Source: JALYXI01 sp963795835
GTDB taxonomy: Bacteria; Acidobacteriota; Terriglobia; Bryobacterales; Bryobacteraceae
Assembly: GCA_963795835.1 (NCBI GenBank)
Contig: CAWCJC010000005.1
Location: 68,930-132,929, forward strand
Length of the DNA stretch: 64,000 nt
Direction: 5' to 3'
Shown: piece by piece, positions 8,169 through 18,378 of the stretch
Numbering within the stretch: the stretch's first letter is position 1
How the letters are laid out: every line of letters starts with the position of its first letter
Notes under the pieces: generated by a model
Told to the model about the DNA's origin: nothing
Seen by the model: the letters and a program-made list of their open reading frames with translations, nothing else
The model's database searches: none
Made by a program: the position numbers and the translations under genes

Positions 8169-9757
8169 ACTTATTCGCAAAAAAATCGTTACCGTCTCTG
8201 ATAGCCGAATCCAAATTGGAATCGGGCGAGGGGCTGCGGAGGACGCTGGGGCCTTTCTCCCTTACGGCTCTCGGCATAGGAGCTGTCATTGGAGCGGGAA
8301 TCTTCGTTCTCTCCGGTTTGGGCGCGCATTACGCGGGCCCGGGGCTGATGCTGTCCTTCGTGCTCTCCGGCCTGGGGTGCGCGTTCGCGGGACTTTGCTA
8401 TGCCGAATTCGCAGCCATGATCCCGCTTGCCGGGAGTGCATACACCTATGCTTATGCCACGCTTGGTGAACTCATTGCCTGGATCATCGGGTGGGATCTT
8501 ACCCTCGAATACGCAATGGGCGCCAGCACCGTATCCTCTGGCTGGTCGAACCACTTTATCGAAATGCTGCGAATGTTTGGTCTTGAAATGCCGCTGTGGC
8601 TTGCTTACGACCATTGGACGGGATTGCGGACGGCTGTCGATCAAGTCGCGCGGCAGCAGACCATGCAGAATTTTCCGGGTATCCTGCCGGGGTCGCAGGA
8701 TTTTCTGTCCCGCCTCGATGCTCTGAAGAGCGCACCTTCCGCGGACATCATGGCCCGCGCTCACGCTCTTCTCAATGCCCCCCACATTTTCGGTCTGGAG
8801 ATCGGAGTGAATCTTCCAGCCTTCCTGATCGCGCTGGTCATCACCGCGATTCTGGTGATCGGCATCAAAGAGAGCGCAAGTTTCAATTCGACAATCGTGG
8901 TTCTCAAAGTTGCTGTGGTCCTCTTTGTTTTGGGTCTGGGCGCTCAGTACGTTCACCCGGCGAATTGGGGCGACAGCTGGCAGACATTCGCTCCGTTCGG
9001 AATTTCCGGTATCGGGGCCGGAGCCGCATATATTTTCTTCGCGTATATCGGCTTCGATGCTGTTTCCACTACCGCGCAGGAAGCAAAAAATCCCCAGCGG
9101 GATCTGCCGATCGCCATCATCGCGTCGCTGGCAGTCTGCACCTTGTTGTATATCGGCGTCGCTGCCGTTCTTACCGGGATGGTGCCGTGGAAAGAAGTGA
9201 ACATTGAAGCCCCGATCGCCCGCGCGTTTTTGGACCGCAATCTTGGCTGGGCTTCGAACATCATCACCATTGGAGCTCTGGCCGGCCTGACCAGCGTCAT
9301 GTTGGTGATGTTGTTGGGCCAAACGCGCGTGCTCTATGCGATGGCCAAAGATGGCTTGCTGCCCAACAAATTCTTCGCGGCGATCCATCCCAAATTCCAC
9401 ACGCCTTACAAAAACACGATCCTGGTCGGCCTGCTGGCCGCGGTGGTGGGCAGCATTACTCCCATCGATGACATCGGCAAAATGGTCAATATCGGAACCC
9501 TGCTGGCGTTCGTCATTGTCTGCATCGCGATCATGATTTTGCGCAAGACCAATCCCAATCAGCCGCGTCCGTTCCGCACGCCGTGGATGCCGGTGGTGCC
9601 GATTCTGGGAATTCTATTCAACGGCTACATGATGTACAAGCTGGGTTGGGTCAACTGGGCGCGGTTGATTGTCTGGCTCGCGATTGGGTTGGTAATTTAT
9701 TTCTCCTACGGCAAGAACCACAGCAAAGTGCAACGGGAGAGCGGGGCAAATCTGTAG
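8165..9757 (+). CDS. APC superfamily amino acid permease (cationic amino acid transporter-like)
   Basis: A 530-residue multi-spanning transporter of the CAT-like branch: GIGAVIGAGIFVLSG in helix 1, CYAEFAAMIPLAGSAYTY, EAKNPQRDLPIAII and GQTRVLYAMAKDGLLP. Between helices 3 and 4 it has a long hydrophilic insert of about 70 residues, larger than in the preceding permease. The start is TTG at 8165, overlapping the previous stop (TTGA), with GAAGGA just upstream; a GTG at 8138 is less likely. The tandem pair is too divergent to be a recent duplication. Confidence 0.88.
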   Translation: MNLFAKKSLPSLIAESKLESGEGLRRTLGPFSLTALGIGAVIGAGIFVLSGLGAHYAGPGLMLSFVLSGLGCAFAGLCYAEFAAMIPLAGSAYTYAYATLGELIAWIIGWDLTLEYAMGASTVSSGWSNHFIEMLRMFGLEMPLWLAYDHWTGLRTAVDQVARQQTMQNFPGILPGSQDFLSRLDALKSAPSADIMARAHALLNAPHIFGLEIGVNLPAFLIALVITAILVIGIKESASFNSTIVVLKVAVVLFVLGLGAQYVHPANWGDSWQTFAPFGISGIGAGAAYIFFAYIGFDAVSTTAQEAKNPQRDLPIAIIASLAVCTLLYIGVAAVLTGMVPWKEVNIEAPIARAFLDRNLGWASNIITIGALAGLTSVMLVMLLGQTRVLYAMAKDGLLPNKFFAAIHPKFHTPYKNTILVGLLAAVVGSITPIDDIGKMVNIGTLLAFVIVCIAIMILRKTNPNQPRPFRTPWMPVVPILGILFNGYMMYKLGWVNWARLIVWLAIGLVIYFSYGKNHSKVQRESGANL

Positions 9758-9760
9758 CAA

Positions 9761-10633
9761 GTGACACCACTAACTACAACCGCGCTGCCCGGTGTCGAAC
9801 TTTTGAACCGGGGTAAGGTCCGCGACGTCTACCGCGTCTCCGAAAGCAAGCTCCTGATTGTGGCGACGGACCGCATCTCCGCTTTCGATTGCATTCTGCC
9901 CGACGGTATCCCGGATAAGGGCCGCGTGCTCACGCAATTATCAGTCTTCTGGTTCGACTATCTGAAAGAACTGGTCCCGAATCATTTCATCACCGCCGAT
10001 GTGAACCGGTATCCTCATCACATCAACCCTTTCCGGGGGCAACTGGAGGGTCGCAGCATGATGGTGAAGCGAGCGGAAATGATTCAGGTGGAATGCGTGG
10101 CGCGCGGGTATGTGGCGGGGTCCGGATGGAAGGACTATCAGCGCACTGGCGCAATCTGCGGCATTCCGTTGCCCGCCGGCCTGAAAGATGGTGACGCGCT
10201 GCCTCAGCCTATTTTTACGCCCGCTACTAAGGCGACATCCGGGCACGATGAGAATATACCCTACGCCGTGGTGGAAGATATAGCCGGGCCGGACCTTGCC
10301 GGCCGGCTTCGCGATCTCACACTTGCGCTCTATGCGAAGGCGTCGGCTTACGCGCTCACTCGCGGCATCATCATCGCCGATACGAAGTTCGAGTTCGGGC
10401 TCTATGGCGATCAGCTGATCCTCGCCGACGAAGTTCTCACTCCGGACAGTTCGCGGTTCTGGCCCGCCGGAGACAGGAATCATTCGTTTGACAAACAGTT
10501 CGTGCGCAACTATCTCGAAACCACCGGCTGGAATAAGCAGGACCCCGCGCCGGCCCTGCCCGCCGAAGTCATCGCGCAAACCAGCGCCCGGTATCGCGAA
10601 GCTTTCACCATCCTTACTGGCCGTGAGCTGTGA
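9761..10633 (+). CDS. purC: Phosphoribosylaminoimidazole-succinocarboxamide synthase
   Basis: SAICAR synthase of de novo purine synthesis, condensing CAIR with aspartate using ATP. Motifs: GKVRDVY, ATDRISAFDCILPDGIP, VECVARGYVAGSGWKDY, ADTKFEFG and LADEVLTPDSSRFW. At 290 residues it belongs to the longer, yeast-like form of the enzyme. The GTG start at 9761 lies 3 bases after the preceding permease, with a GGAGAGCGG purine stretch upstream. The next gene, cvpA, overlaps by 4 bases (GTGA). Confidence 0.96.
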   Translation: MTPLTTTALPGVELLNRGKVRDVYRVSESKLLIVATDRISAFDCILPDGIPDKGRVLTQLSVFWFDYLKELVPNHFITADVNRYPHHINPFRGQLEGRSMMVKRAEMIQVECVARGYVAGSGWKDYQRTGAICGIPLPAGLKDGDALPQPIFTPATKATSGHDENIPYAVVEDIAGPDLAGRLRDLTLALYAKASAYALTRGIIIADTKFEFGLYGDQLILADEVLTPDSSRFWPAGDRNHSFDKQFVRNYLETTGWNKQDPAPALPAEVIAQTSARYREAFTILTGREL

Positions 10634-11166
10634 ACTGGCTCGATATCGCGCTGGGGATGATTGTCTTGATTTCCGTAATCGGGGGCTTGCGCAAAGGTCT
10701 TTCACGGGAAATCATCGGCCTTGCCGCATCGGTACTGGCGCTCATCCTGGGGCTTTGGTTTTATCATTCCGCGGGTGAGCGTTTCGCGCCCTACGTCAGT
10801 TCGCAATGGGCGGCTTCGCTCGCCGGATTTCTTTTCGTCTTCTTTGCGGTTCTTATCGCGGGGGCCTTGCTCTCCGCAGTGGTGGGACGCTTTCTGAAGG
10901 CGATTGGATTAACTCCGATCGACCGTATCTTAGGAGCCGGCTACGGGCTGGTTCGCGGGGCTCTGATCGGCTTCGGGGTCGTTACCGTGCTGATCGCATT
11001 CCTGCCCTCGGAAAAGGAGGACCGCCTTCCGAAAGCCGTGATACAGTCGCGAATGGCCCCTTACCTGATTGAGCTTTCGCATCTGGTGGAGCCGCTTGCG
11101 CCGAAGGGATTGAGGCAAAGTTTTGAATACCGATATCGTCAAGTCAAACAGAAAGCAGAATCGTAA
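10630..11166 (+). CDS. cvpA: CvpA family inner-membrane protein
   Basis: A 178-residue membrane protein with four hydrophobic helices, beginning NWLDIALGMIVLISVIGGLRKGLSREIIGL, a close match to the CvpA pattern. CvpA proteins are needed for colicin V production in E. coli and affect envelope integrity; the molecular role is unknown. It overlaps purC by GTGA and is followed without a gap by a Fis-type gene. The coupling to a purine gene recalls the cvpA-purF pair of proteobacteria. Confidence 0.9.
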   Translation: MNWLDIALGMIVLISVIGGLRKGLSREIIGLAASVLALILGLWFYHSAGERFAPYVSSQWAASLAGFLFVFFAVLIAGALLSAVVGRFLKAIGLTPIDRILGAGYGLVRGALIGFGVVTVLIAFLPSEKEDRLPKAVIQSRMAPYLIELSHLVEPLAPKGLRQSFEYRYRQVKQKAES

Positions 11167-11436
11167 ATGAAAGAGCGTTTTCACGAGTTATCGTCGTACT
11201 TGCTGGATAGCAGTTTTTTCCTGGTTCAGGCCGTTGAATTCATGGAGAAAAATCTGATCGAATTGGCGCTTGCCCGGACAAACGGCAATCAGCTCGCCGC
11301 CAGCAAGATGTTGGGAATTCACCGGAACACTATGAAGCGGAAGATGACCGAATATGGCATCCCTCCCAAGCATCCGCAACGGAAGCCAATGGCAAAAGCG
11401 AAAACGCCCGTGAAGGCCCATCGACGGATGGCGTGA
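11167..11436 (+). CDS. Fis-type helix-turn-helix DNA-binding protein
   Basis: An 89-residue protein whose middle segment (ALARTNGNQLAASKMLGIHRNTMKRKM) is the Fis/NtrC C-terminal helix-turn-helix. The tail is strongly basic (KHPQRKPMAKAKTPVKAHRR). It has no ATPase or receiver domain, so it is a small nucleoid- or promoter-binding protein rather than a sigma-54 activator. The ATG directly follows the cvpA stop, and the gph start overlaps its stop. Confidence 0.85.
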   Translation: MKERFHELSSYLLDSSFFLVQAVEFMEKNLIELALARTNGNQLAASKMLGIHRNTMKRKMTEYGIPPKHPQRKPMAKAKTPVKAHRRMA

Positions 11437-12077
11437 TGGACCTGGCCATCTTCGATCTTGATGGCACGCTGATCGATTCTAAGCTCGATCTGGCGCACAG
11501 CGTTAACGCTGCGCGCGCCCACCTGGGGTTGCCGCCGCTTGAAAATGAGACGGTGTACAGCTACGTGGGGAACGGCGCGCCTGTGCTGATCCGTCGCTCG
11601 CTGGGGCCGGACGCGCCGGAAAGTGAAATCGCGGCGGCGCTCGAGTTTTTCCTGGGCTACTATCGCGAGCATATGCTCGACAACACCGTCCTTTATCCGG
11701 GTGTTCGCAACGCGCTCGACCGCATGTTGCGCGCCGGCATACCGCTGGCCGTGCTGACGAATAAGCCGGTGCGGATCAGCGTGGATATTATGACCGGGCT
11801 TGGGCTGGCAGGGCACTTTCGCTATATTTACGGAGGCAACAGCTTCGAATTCAAGAAGCCGCATCCGATCGGCATCGATACGCTGGTGAGTCATTTAAAC
11901 GCAGACCGATCCAAAACCGTAATGGTGGGGGATAGCAACGTAGACATGGAAACCGCGCGCGCCGCGAACGTGAAAGCGTGTGGGGTAACCTACGGATTCA
12001 ACCCGGAAACACTGAAAAGCACGCCGCCGGACTTTCTGGTGGACAGCCTGGAGCAGCTGGCGGATCTTTATGAGTGA
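11436..12077 (+). CDS. gph: HAD-family phosphatase, probable phosphoglycolate phosphatase
   Basis: A class I haloacid dehalogenase hydrolase with motif I FDLDGTLIDS, motif II region LAVLTNKP, Lys in KKPHPIGID and motif IV VMVGDSNVDMETARAA. Length (213 residues) and the TNKP signature fit Gph, which removes 2-phosphoglycolate. A PPi- or nucleotide-specific relative is possible. ATG at 11436 shares one base with the preceding stop; GTG at 11433 is also possible. The HIT gene overlaps its end by 8 bases. Confidence 0.88.
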   Translation: MDLAIFDLDGTLIDSKLDLAHSVNAARAHLGLPPLENETVYSYVGNGAPVLIRRSLGPDAPESEIAAALEFFLGYYREHMLDNTVLYPGVRNALDRMLRAGIPLAVLTNKPVRISVDIMTGLGLAGHFRYIYGGNSFEFKKPHPIGIDTLVSHLNADRSKTVMVGDSNVDMETARAANVKACGVTYGFNPETLKSTPPDFLVDSLEQLADLYE

Positions 12078-12498
12078 GTTGTGTATTTTTTGCCGGATCG
12101 CCGCCAAAGAAATTCCGGCGCAGATCGTTTTCGAAGACGAAAATTCGCTTGCGTTCCTGGATATCGAGCCGCTGTTTCCGGGCCATGCGCTTCTGGTCCC
12201 GAAACATCATGCCGAGACCATCACGGATTTGCCGCCGTCCCAGGTAGGCCCGCTATTTGAGAACGCACAGCGGCTGACTCGGGCCGTGGAGCTGGCCATG
12301 GAGGCGGGCGGATCTTTTTTGGGCATCAACAACCGTATCAGCCAGAGCGTGCCGCACCTGCATATTCATATTGTTCCGCGCCGAAAGAAAGACGGCCTGC
12401 GCGGCTTCTTCTGGCCGCGCAAAAAGTATGAGAGCGACTTGCACCTGTCCGAAGTCGCAGAATCGATCCGGGCGGCGCTTAAGGCAGTAGCGCCTTAA
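12070..12498 (+). CDS. HIT family nucleotide-binding hydrolase
   Basis: A histidine-triad protein of 142 residues with the active-site motif HLHIHIVPR and the N-terminal zinc-type segment CIFCRIAAKEIPAQIVFED. Such proteins hydrolyse adenosine phosphoramidates or dinucleoside polyphosphates. A basic C-terminal stretch (RRKKDGLRGFFWPRKKY) distinguishes it from minimal Hint proteins. Last gene of the purC-cvpA-fis-gph-hit chain; its end overlaps the convergent response regulator gene by 20 bases. Confidence 0.93.
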   Translation: MSELCIFCRIAAKEIPAQIVFEDENSLAFLDIEPLFPGHALLVPKHHAETITDLPPSQVGPLFENAQRLTRAVELAMEAGGSFLGINNRISQSVPHLHIHIVPRRKKDGLRGFFWPRKKYESDLHLSEVAESIRAALKAVAP

Positions 12499-12841
12499 TC
12501 TTCAGTTGGAGCCGGACGAAGTCCACGGGCTTCGTATCGTAGTCGTTGCAGCCGGCCTCCATGGCTTTCTCCCGGTCGCCTGGCATGGCGTGGGCGGTCA
12601 ACGCGATTACGGGCACATCCTTGGTCCTGGGATCCTCACGCAATGCCCGGGTGGCGTCCCATCCGTTCATCACGGGGAGACTCATGTCCATCAGGATCAA
12701 ATCGGGAGATTCGGAGAAGGCCATGCTCACGCCTTGTTCGCCATCCACGGCCACGGCGACGTCAAATCCGGCGCGTTTTAGCCGGCGCACCAGCATGTCG
12801 CGGTTCATTTCGTTGTCTTCGATTAACAGTAGCTTGCTCAC
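12479..12841 (-). CDS. Single-domain response regulator (CheY-like)
   Basis: A stand-alone receiver domain of 120 residues: acidic pair in IEDNEMNRDML, phospho-acceptor Asp52 (LILMDMSLP), the switch Thr in IALTAHAMP and the conserved Lys in DTKPVDF. There is no output domain. The start is GTG at 12841. It stands head-to-head with the receiver-cyclase gene, 27 bases apart, and its receiver resembles the cyclase's (NEMNRDMLVRRL against NENNRDMLVRLL), suggesting common origin and shared upstream kinases. Confidence 0.92.
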   Translation of the reverse strand: MSKLLLIEDNEMNRDMLVRRLKRAGFDVAVAVDGEQGVSMAFSESPDLILMDMSLPVMNGWDATRALREDPRTKDVPVIALTAHAMPGDREKAMEAGCNDYDTKPVDFVRLQLKIKALLP

Positions 12842-12850
12842 TGGGACCCA

Positions 12851-12860
12851 AAGCTATAAT
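12851..12860. promoter_or_regulatory. Overlapping divergent -10 elements (AAGCTATAAT)
   Basis: The plus strand reads TATAAT (12855-12860), 8 bases before the TTG of the cyclase gene. The minus strand reads TAGCTT (12856-12851), 9 bases before the GTG of the response regulator. The two hexamers share the central TA. The plus strand also has TTGCTC 15 bases upstream of its -10. Both transcripts would be leaderless. Confidence 0.55.
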
Positions 12861-12868
12861 AAACGTGC

Positions 12869-13933
12869 TTGGCAATTCCCGCTATCCCAGGTCATCTTCT
12901 GGTTGTCGATGATAACGAAAATAACCGCGACATGCTGGTGCGTCTGCTCAACCGCCAGGGCTTGACGACTTCCACCGCCAGCAACGGCCGCGAAGCTTTG
13001 GAAATGGTTCGGGAGCACGGTTACGACCTGATGCTGCTGGACATTATGATGCCCGAAGTAGACGGCTTCGAGGTGCTCCAGATTATGAAGGCGGACGCCG
13101 CACTGCGCGAACTGCCGGTGATTGTGCTTTCCGCGATTCACGAGATGGATGCGATCATCCGCTGCATCAAGATGGGTGCGGATGATTATCTTCCGAAGCC
13201 CATCGATTTGACGCTGCTGCGGGCGCGGGTAACCGCGAGCATACAGAAAAAGCGGCTGAGGGACCGGGAAAAGCAATTGCTGCTCAACATCCTGCCGCCT
13301 CGGATTGCGGAAGAACTGACGGAGAAAGGTTTTGTGGAGCCGCGACATTTGGATGAAGTCACGATCGTATTCACCGACTTCGTAAAGTTCTCGCGGATCA
13401 CGAAGCAGCTCTCGGCGGGCGACCTGGTTTCGTTGCTGAATATTTGCTTCACCGAATTCGATCATATTGTGGCCCGGCGCAGGTTAGAGAAGTTGAAGAC
13501 AATCGGCGACAGCTACATGCTGGTGGGCGGGCTGGAGAGCACGGCGGCTTCTCATCCGGTGGACGCTGTGCTGGCCGCTATAGAAATCGTGAACACTGTA
13601 AAACACTTCGCGGTTCCGGAGGGCGTGGAGTTAGAGGTGCGGGTTGGAATTCATACCGGGCCGGTGGTGGCGGGCGTTGTGGGAGTTCACAAGTTTGCGT
13701 TCGACGTTTGGGGCGATTCGGTGAACTACAGCGCGCGCCTTGAACAATCAAGCGAGCCGAACCGGATCAATATCTCGTCCGCCACGAAGGAGATGATCGA
13801 TGGCTTCTTTGACTGCGAATACCGGGGCCAGGTGCGAACAAAAGACGAGCACTTAGAAGACATGTACTTCGTAAACGAAGCCGCTGAGGGCTTCGAAGCG
13901 CGGTATCTTGAGAAGTTCGGCCGCCAACCCTAG
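12869..13933 (+). CDS. Receiver-adenylate cyclase fusion (class III)
   Basis: Predicted to make cAMP under control of phosphorylation. Residues about 8-125 form a receiver with phospho-acceptor Asp58 (LMLLDIMMPEVDG) and Lys110. About 160-345 form a class III cyclase domain: metal ligands Asp170 (FTDF) and Asp214 (TIGDSYM), an adenine-type Lys in KLKTIGD, Asp279 in FDVWGD, and transition-state Asn286 and Arg290 (VNYSAR). The Lys/Asp pair favours ATP over GTP. A stop codon lies just upstream, so the TTG at 12869 is the only early start. No Shine-Dalgarno sequence; TATAAT lies 8 bases upstream. Confidence 0.92.
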   Translation: MAIPAIPGHLLVVDDNENNRDMLVRLLNRQGLTTSTASNGREALEMVREHGYDLMLLDIMMPEVDGFEVLQIMKADAALRELPVIVLSAIHEMDAIIRCIKMGADDYLPKPIDLTLLRARVTASIQKKRLRDREKQLLLNILPPRIAEELTEKGFVEPRHLDEVTIVFTDFVKFSRITKQLSAGDLVSLLNICFTEFDHIVARRRLEKLKTIGDSYMLVGGLESTAASHPVDAVLAAIEIVNTVKHFAVPEGVELEVRVGIHTGPVVAGVVGVHKFAFDVWGDSVNYSARLEQSSEPNRINISSATKEMIDGFFDCEYRGQVRTKDEHLEDMYFVNEAAEGFEARYLEKFGRQP

Positions 13934-13934
13934 G

Positions 13935-15026
13935 TTAGACGTTCGGAATTCGAGCGACGTGAGTGGAAAACGGGGTAAGCTTTGTGCCCGTTTCCGCCAC
14001 ATACCAATCATAAAAAACGCGAATTCCTGCTTGGGCGGCGGCGGCTGTGGGAACGGCAAAAATCAGGCCGAAAAAGCCGAAGATTTGGCTCCCAGCGGCA
14101 ATGAGAAACAGGCCGAGCAGCGGATGCAACTCCACGGCATTGCGCATGATCATCGGTTGCAGGATCCAGTCATCAATCAGCTTAATGATCATGATGGTGA
14201 GAACTACTTTGTAGATAATGTTGATGTCGTGAAACTGAAGATAGGCCATTCCGGAGGAAAGAATGGCGATGCTGAACGGGCCAAGATACGGAATCACGTT
14301 GACCACTCCGGCCAGTACCGCGAGTTCCAACGCGTACTCAAGCCCGATGAGCCGCAACGCAATGTAAGTAACGATTCCGAACAGCAGGCAATCCAGCATT
14401 AAGCCGCGCAAATAGCTGCCCAACACCGCGTCGATTTGATACACCAGGGAGACGACTTTCTCCACATGCCGCCGCGGGCATGCCCGCACCAAGCCGTTTA
14501 CCCACTGCGGGCCCTCCACCAAGGGGAAATAAGTAAGCAGCGGCAATACGAGTAGGTCCAGCAGCTTCGGCGAGAACGCAATAAAGGCTGCGGGAAGGCC
14601 GGCAAGGGAGTTTTGGAGCCATCGCCGGCCCGCTTCCATGGCCGCGATTGCCTGCTCCGAGCCGACCGGAAGACGGCTCAGCCAGTGCTGCTCGATGTCG
14701 GCGGGAAAGGTATTGACGAGGCCGGCGAGTTCGGAAAGGCGGTCGTGCTGGTTGGAGACCATCGCGATGGTGAGGGGGATCAGGATTCGCGCCGCGAGAA
14801 CGAGGACAGCAGTCACCAGAATGTAAAAGCCGACAACCACGCGTCCGCGGCGGTAACCGCGCGCTTCCAGGCGGACAATGAGCGGATTGAACAGGTAAGC
14901 GAGAACGATTCCGATGAAAAACAGGAAAATGATTTCGCCGAGAAAGCGCAGAAAGAAGTAAGTGATGAAGAGGATGGCGGATGCGGCCATCAGCGCGAAA
15001 ATTCGATTTTCGTGGCGCGAAATCAC
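13935..15026 (-). CDS. AI-2E family transporter (PerM/TqsA-like permease)
   Basis: A 363-residue membrane protein with about eight helices: an N-terminal pair (FITYFFLRFLGEIIFLFFIGIVLAYL split by a short loop), the LFNPLIVRLE motif, and the C-terminal pattern VNVIPYLGPF and GSQIFGFFGLIFAVP of the AI-2E/UPF0118 family. Members export autoinducer-2, ions or unknown solutes. The last codons of the upstream cyclic-nucleotide-binding gene overlap its start (4 bases), so the two are one operon. Confidence 0.92.
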   Translation of the reverse strand: MISRHENRIFALMAASAILFITYFFLRFLGEIIFLFFIGIVLAYLFNPLIVRLEARGYRRGRVVVGFYILVTAVLVLAARILIPLTIAMVSNQHDRLSELAGLVNTFPADIEQHWLSRLPVGSEQAIAAMEAGRRWLQNSLAGLPAAFIAFSPKLLDLLVLPLLTYFPLVEGPQWVNGLVRACPRRHVEKVVSLVYQIDAVLGSYLRGLMLDCLLFGIVTYIALRLIGLEYALELAVLAGVVNVIPYLGPFSIAILSSGMAYLQFHDINIIYKVVLTIMIIKLIDDWILQPMIMRNAVELHPLLGLFLIAAGSQIFGFFGLIFAVPTAAAAQAGIRVFYDWYVAETGTKLTPFSTHVARIPNV

Positions 15027-15556
15027 GATTGTTCCACGAGAATTTCAGGGCCGGAAACCAGGCGTTCGGAGGTGGACCGGAGACGCGAGGAGAGGAGTTT
15101 GACCAGTTGATTCAGAATGATGACGCCAACGCGCGGCCGTGCTTTGATTAGGCCGAACAGACGGGTTCGATAGAGGAGGTAAACCGTAGTATCAACAGTG
15201 GCAATAGCGGAAGCGGAGCGAGGCAACTCTTCGATGAGAGCCATTTCGCCGAAAAAGTCCCCCGCCCGCGCCGTTGCAAGGAGCTGCGTGCGGCCGTCCG
15301 GAGTGCGCTTTACTAAGTCAACTGCGCCTTCTTCCACGATGAAGAGCGCGCGGCCAATATCTCCTTCTTCAAAGAGAGGTTCGCCTTCGGCATACGATTT
15401 TTTGAACAGGCTTTGGATGAGGTAACCGATATCGCGCATTCCCAGGTCCTCAAACAGCGGCACCCCGCGAAGGAACTTCGCGCATGCCGTAAAAGCGGGG
15501 TCTTTGAACAAGCGATTGAAAAAACCAGGGGTGGGAATCGAGCGTTCTTCCGCCAT
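15023..15556 (-). CDS. Cyclic nucleotide-binding domain protein
   Basis: A 177-residue protein with one cNMP-binding domain at about residues 30-145: LFEDLGMRDIGYL, EGEPLFEEGD, LFIVEEGAVDLV and the phosphate-cassette region GDFFGEMALIEELPRSASA, which keeps the Glu and Arg that contact the nucleotide in CRP-like domains. There is no helix-turn-helix, so it is not a CRP-type regulator. It is co-transcribed with the AI-2E-type permease and lies 1.1 kb from the adenylate cyclase gene, suggesting (inference) that cAMP acts on this protein or permease. Confidence 0.9.
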   Translation of the reverse strand: MAEERSIPTPGFFNRLFKDPAFTACAKFLRGVPLFEDLGMRDIGYLIQSLFKKSYAEGEPLFEEGDIGRALFIVEEGAVDLVKRTPDGRTQLLATARAGDFFGEMALIEELPRSASAIATVDTTVYLLYRTRLFGLIKARPRVGVIILNQLVKLLSSRLRSTSERLVSGPEILVEQS

Positions 15557-15575
15557 TACCGTTGGAAATACGGTA
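15557..15575. promoter_or_regulatory. Inverted repeat TACCGT-N7-ACGGTA, possible operator
   Basis: A perfect 6-bp inverted repeat with a 7-base spacer directly abuts the ATG (15556) of the cyclic-nucleotide-binding gene, in the divergent region shared with lctP. It could be an operator or a small 5' hairpin. No matching regulator is identified. Confidence 0.35.
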
Positions 15576-15594
15576 GCAGGTTTGGGGCCGTGGT

Positions 15595-15623
15595 TTGTAG
15601 CAGGAATGGCCGCCTGATATGAT
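15595..15623 (+). promoter_or_regulatory. Promoter of lctP with extended -10
   Basis: TTGTAG (15595-15600), 17-base spacer, TATGAT (15618-15623) preceded by TGA, i.e. an extended -10. The ATG of lctP lies 14 bases after the hexamer, leaving a leader of about 8 bases without a Shine-Dalgarno sequence. Confidence 0.55.
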
Positions 15624-15637
15624 CGGCAATCTCAATC

Positions 15638-17224
<1,587 letters not shown>

Positions 17225-17262
17225 GTGCCTTTTGGCAAGGATCGGTAGCTGTAACGTAAGTT

Positions 17263-18375
17263 ATGGAATTGTGGGAGCAGTATGCGAACGAGTTTCCGGT
17301 TCGCGAGAATCTGATTTACCTGAATCACGCTGGTGTGTCTCCCTTATGCAGGAGAGCGGCCGACGCGATGTCGGCGCTGGCTCAAGATGCGCTGCATTGG
17401 GGCAGCTGGCATTATGGCGATTGGCTGGCCGCTTATAGCGAATTGCGCGAATCCACCGCGCGGCTGATTGGGAGCAAACGTTCCGAGATCGCCATTGTAA
17501 AAAACACCTCGGAAGGAATAGCGATCGTCGCCAATGGCCTGCAATGGCAAACGGGTGATCGCGTGGTCGCTTTTCGGGAAGAGTTTCCGGCGAATTTTTT
17601 CCCTTGGGTGCGGCTGGAACAAGAGGGAAAAATTCAGATTACCTGGCTTTCATATCTGGATCCGCTTGAGACGATTGACGAAGCTTGCAAAGGCGCGCGC
17701 TTGCTTTCGATCAGTTATGTCCAGTATCTAAGCGGGTACCGGTGCGACCTGAAGGCAATCGGCGAGATTTGCGCGCGACGCGGGTGCTTATTTTTTGTAG
17801 ATGCGATTCAGGGGCTGGGCGTCTTTCCTTTAGACGTCCAAGAGTGCTCAATCTCCGCTCTCGCTGCCGATGGGCACAAGTGGTTGATGGGCCCTGAAGG
17901 GTGCGGAATCTTATACGTTCGGGAAGAAGTTCAGGAACTGGTTGAGCCCCGAGAATTTGGATGGACAAATACGAAGGAGTTCAACGACTATGCTTCGCGC
18001 GATATGACCTTGCGGCCCGATGCCGGCCGGTATGAGTGCGGCACATTGAACACAATCGGATGCTATGGGTTGAGAGCTTCGGTAAATTTCGTGCTGGAGG
18101 TTGGAGTTCACAATATCGGGAATGCGGTGCTGGCTCGCGCGGATCAGGTGGCGCGGAGTTTGGCAAATTGCGAACTGCTGGGCGACAGGGTGGGCGAGAC
18201 GGGAGCGGGAATTGTGAGCTTTCGAAGGCGGGATGAAAACTATCTGGTGACGATGAGGAGACTAAAAGAACACAAGATCATGGCAGCGCCCCGGCAAGGT
18301 TGGGTGCGCATTTCTCCCCATTTCTACACAACGCCCCGAGATATCGAGACGTTGGTAGAAGCGGTGGAGAGATAA
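17263..18375 (+). CDS. Class V aminotransferase (PLP-dependent, NifS/CsdA-like fold)
   Basis: A 370-residue PLP enzyme of fold type I. Seen: LIYLNHAGVSPLCRRA at the N-terminus, the PLP-phosphate region NTSEGIAIVANGL, the cofactor-binding Asp in FFVDAIQGLG, the Schiff-base Lys in AADGHKWLMGPEGCG, and GTLNTIGCYGL. The DAIQ/HKW arrangement is shared by cysteine desulfurase-like and isopenicillin-epimerase-like proteins; the substrate cannot be assigned. ATG at 17263, with TAACGT 5 bases upstream. Confidence 0.85.
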   Translation: MELWEQYANEFPVRENLIYLNHAGVSPLCRRAADAMSALAQDALHWGSWHYGDWLAAYSELRESTARLIGSKRSEIAIVKNTSEGIAIVANGLQWQTGDRVVAFREEFPANFFPWVRLEQEGKIQITWLSYLDPLETIDEACKGARLLSISYVQYLSGYRCDLKAIGEICARRGCLFFVDAIQGLGVFPLDVQECSISALAADGHKWLMGPEGCGILYVREEVQELVEPREFGWTNTKEFNDYASRDMTLRPDAGRYECGTLNTIGCYGLRASVNFVLEVGVHNIGNAVLARADQVARSLANCELLGDRVGETGAGIVSFRRRDENYLVTMRRLKEHKIMAAPRQGWVRISPHFYTTPRDIETLVEAVER

Positions 18376-18378
18376 CGT

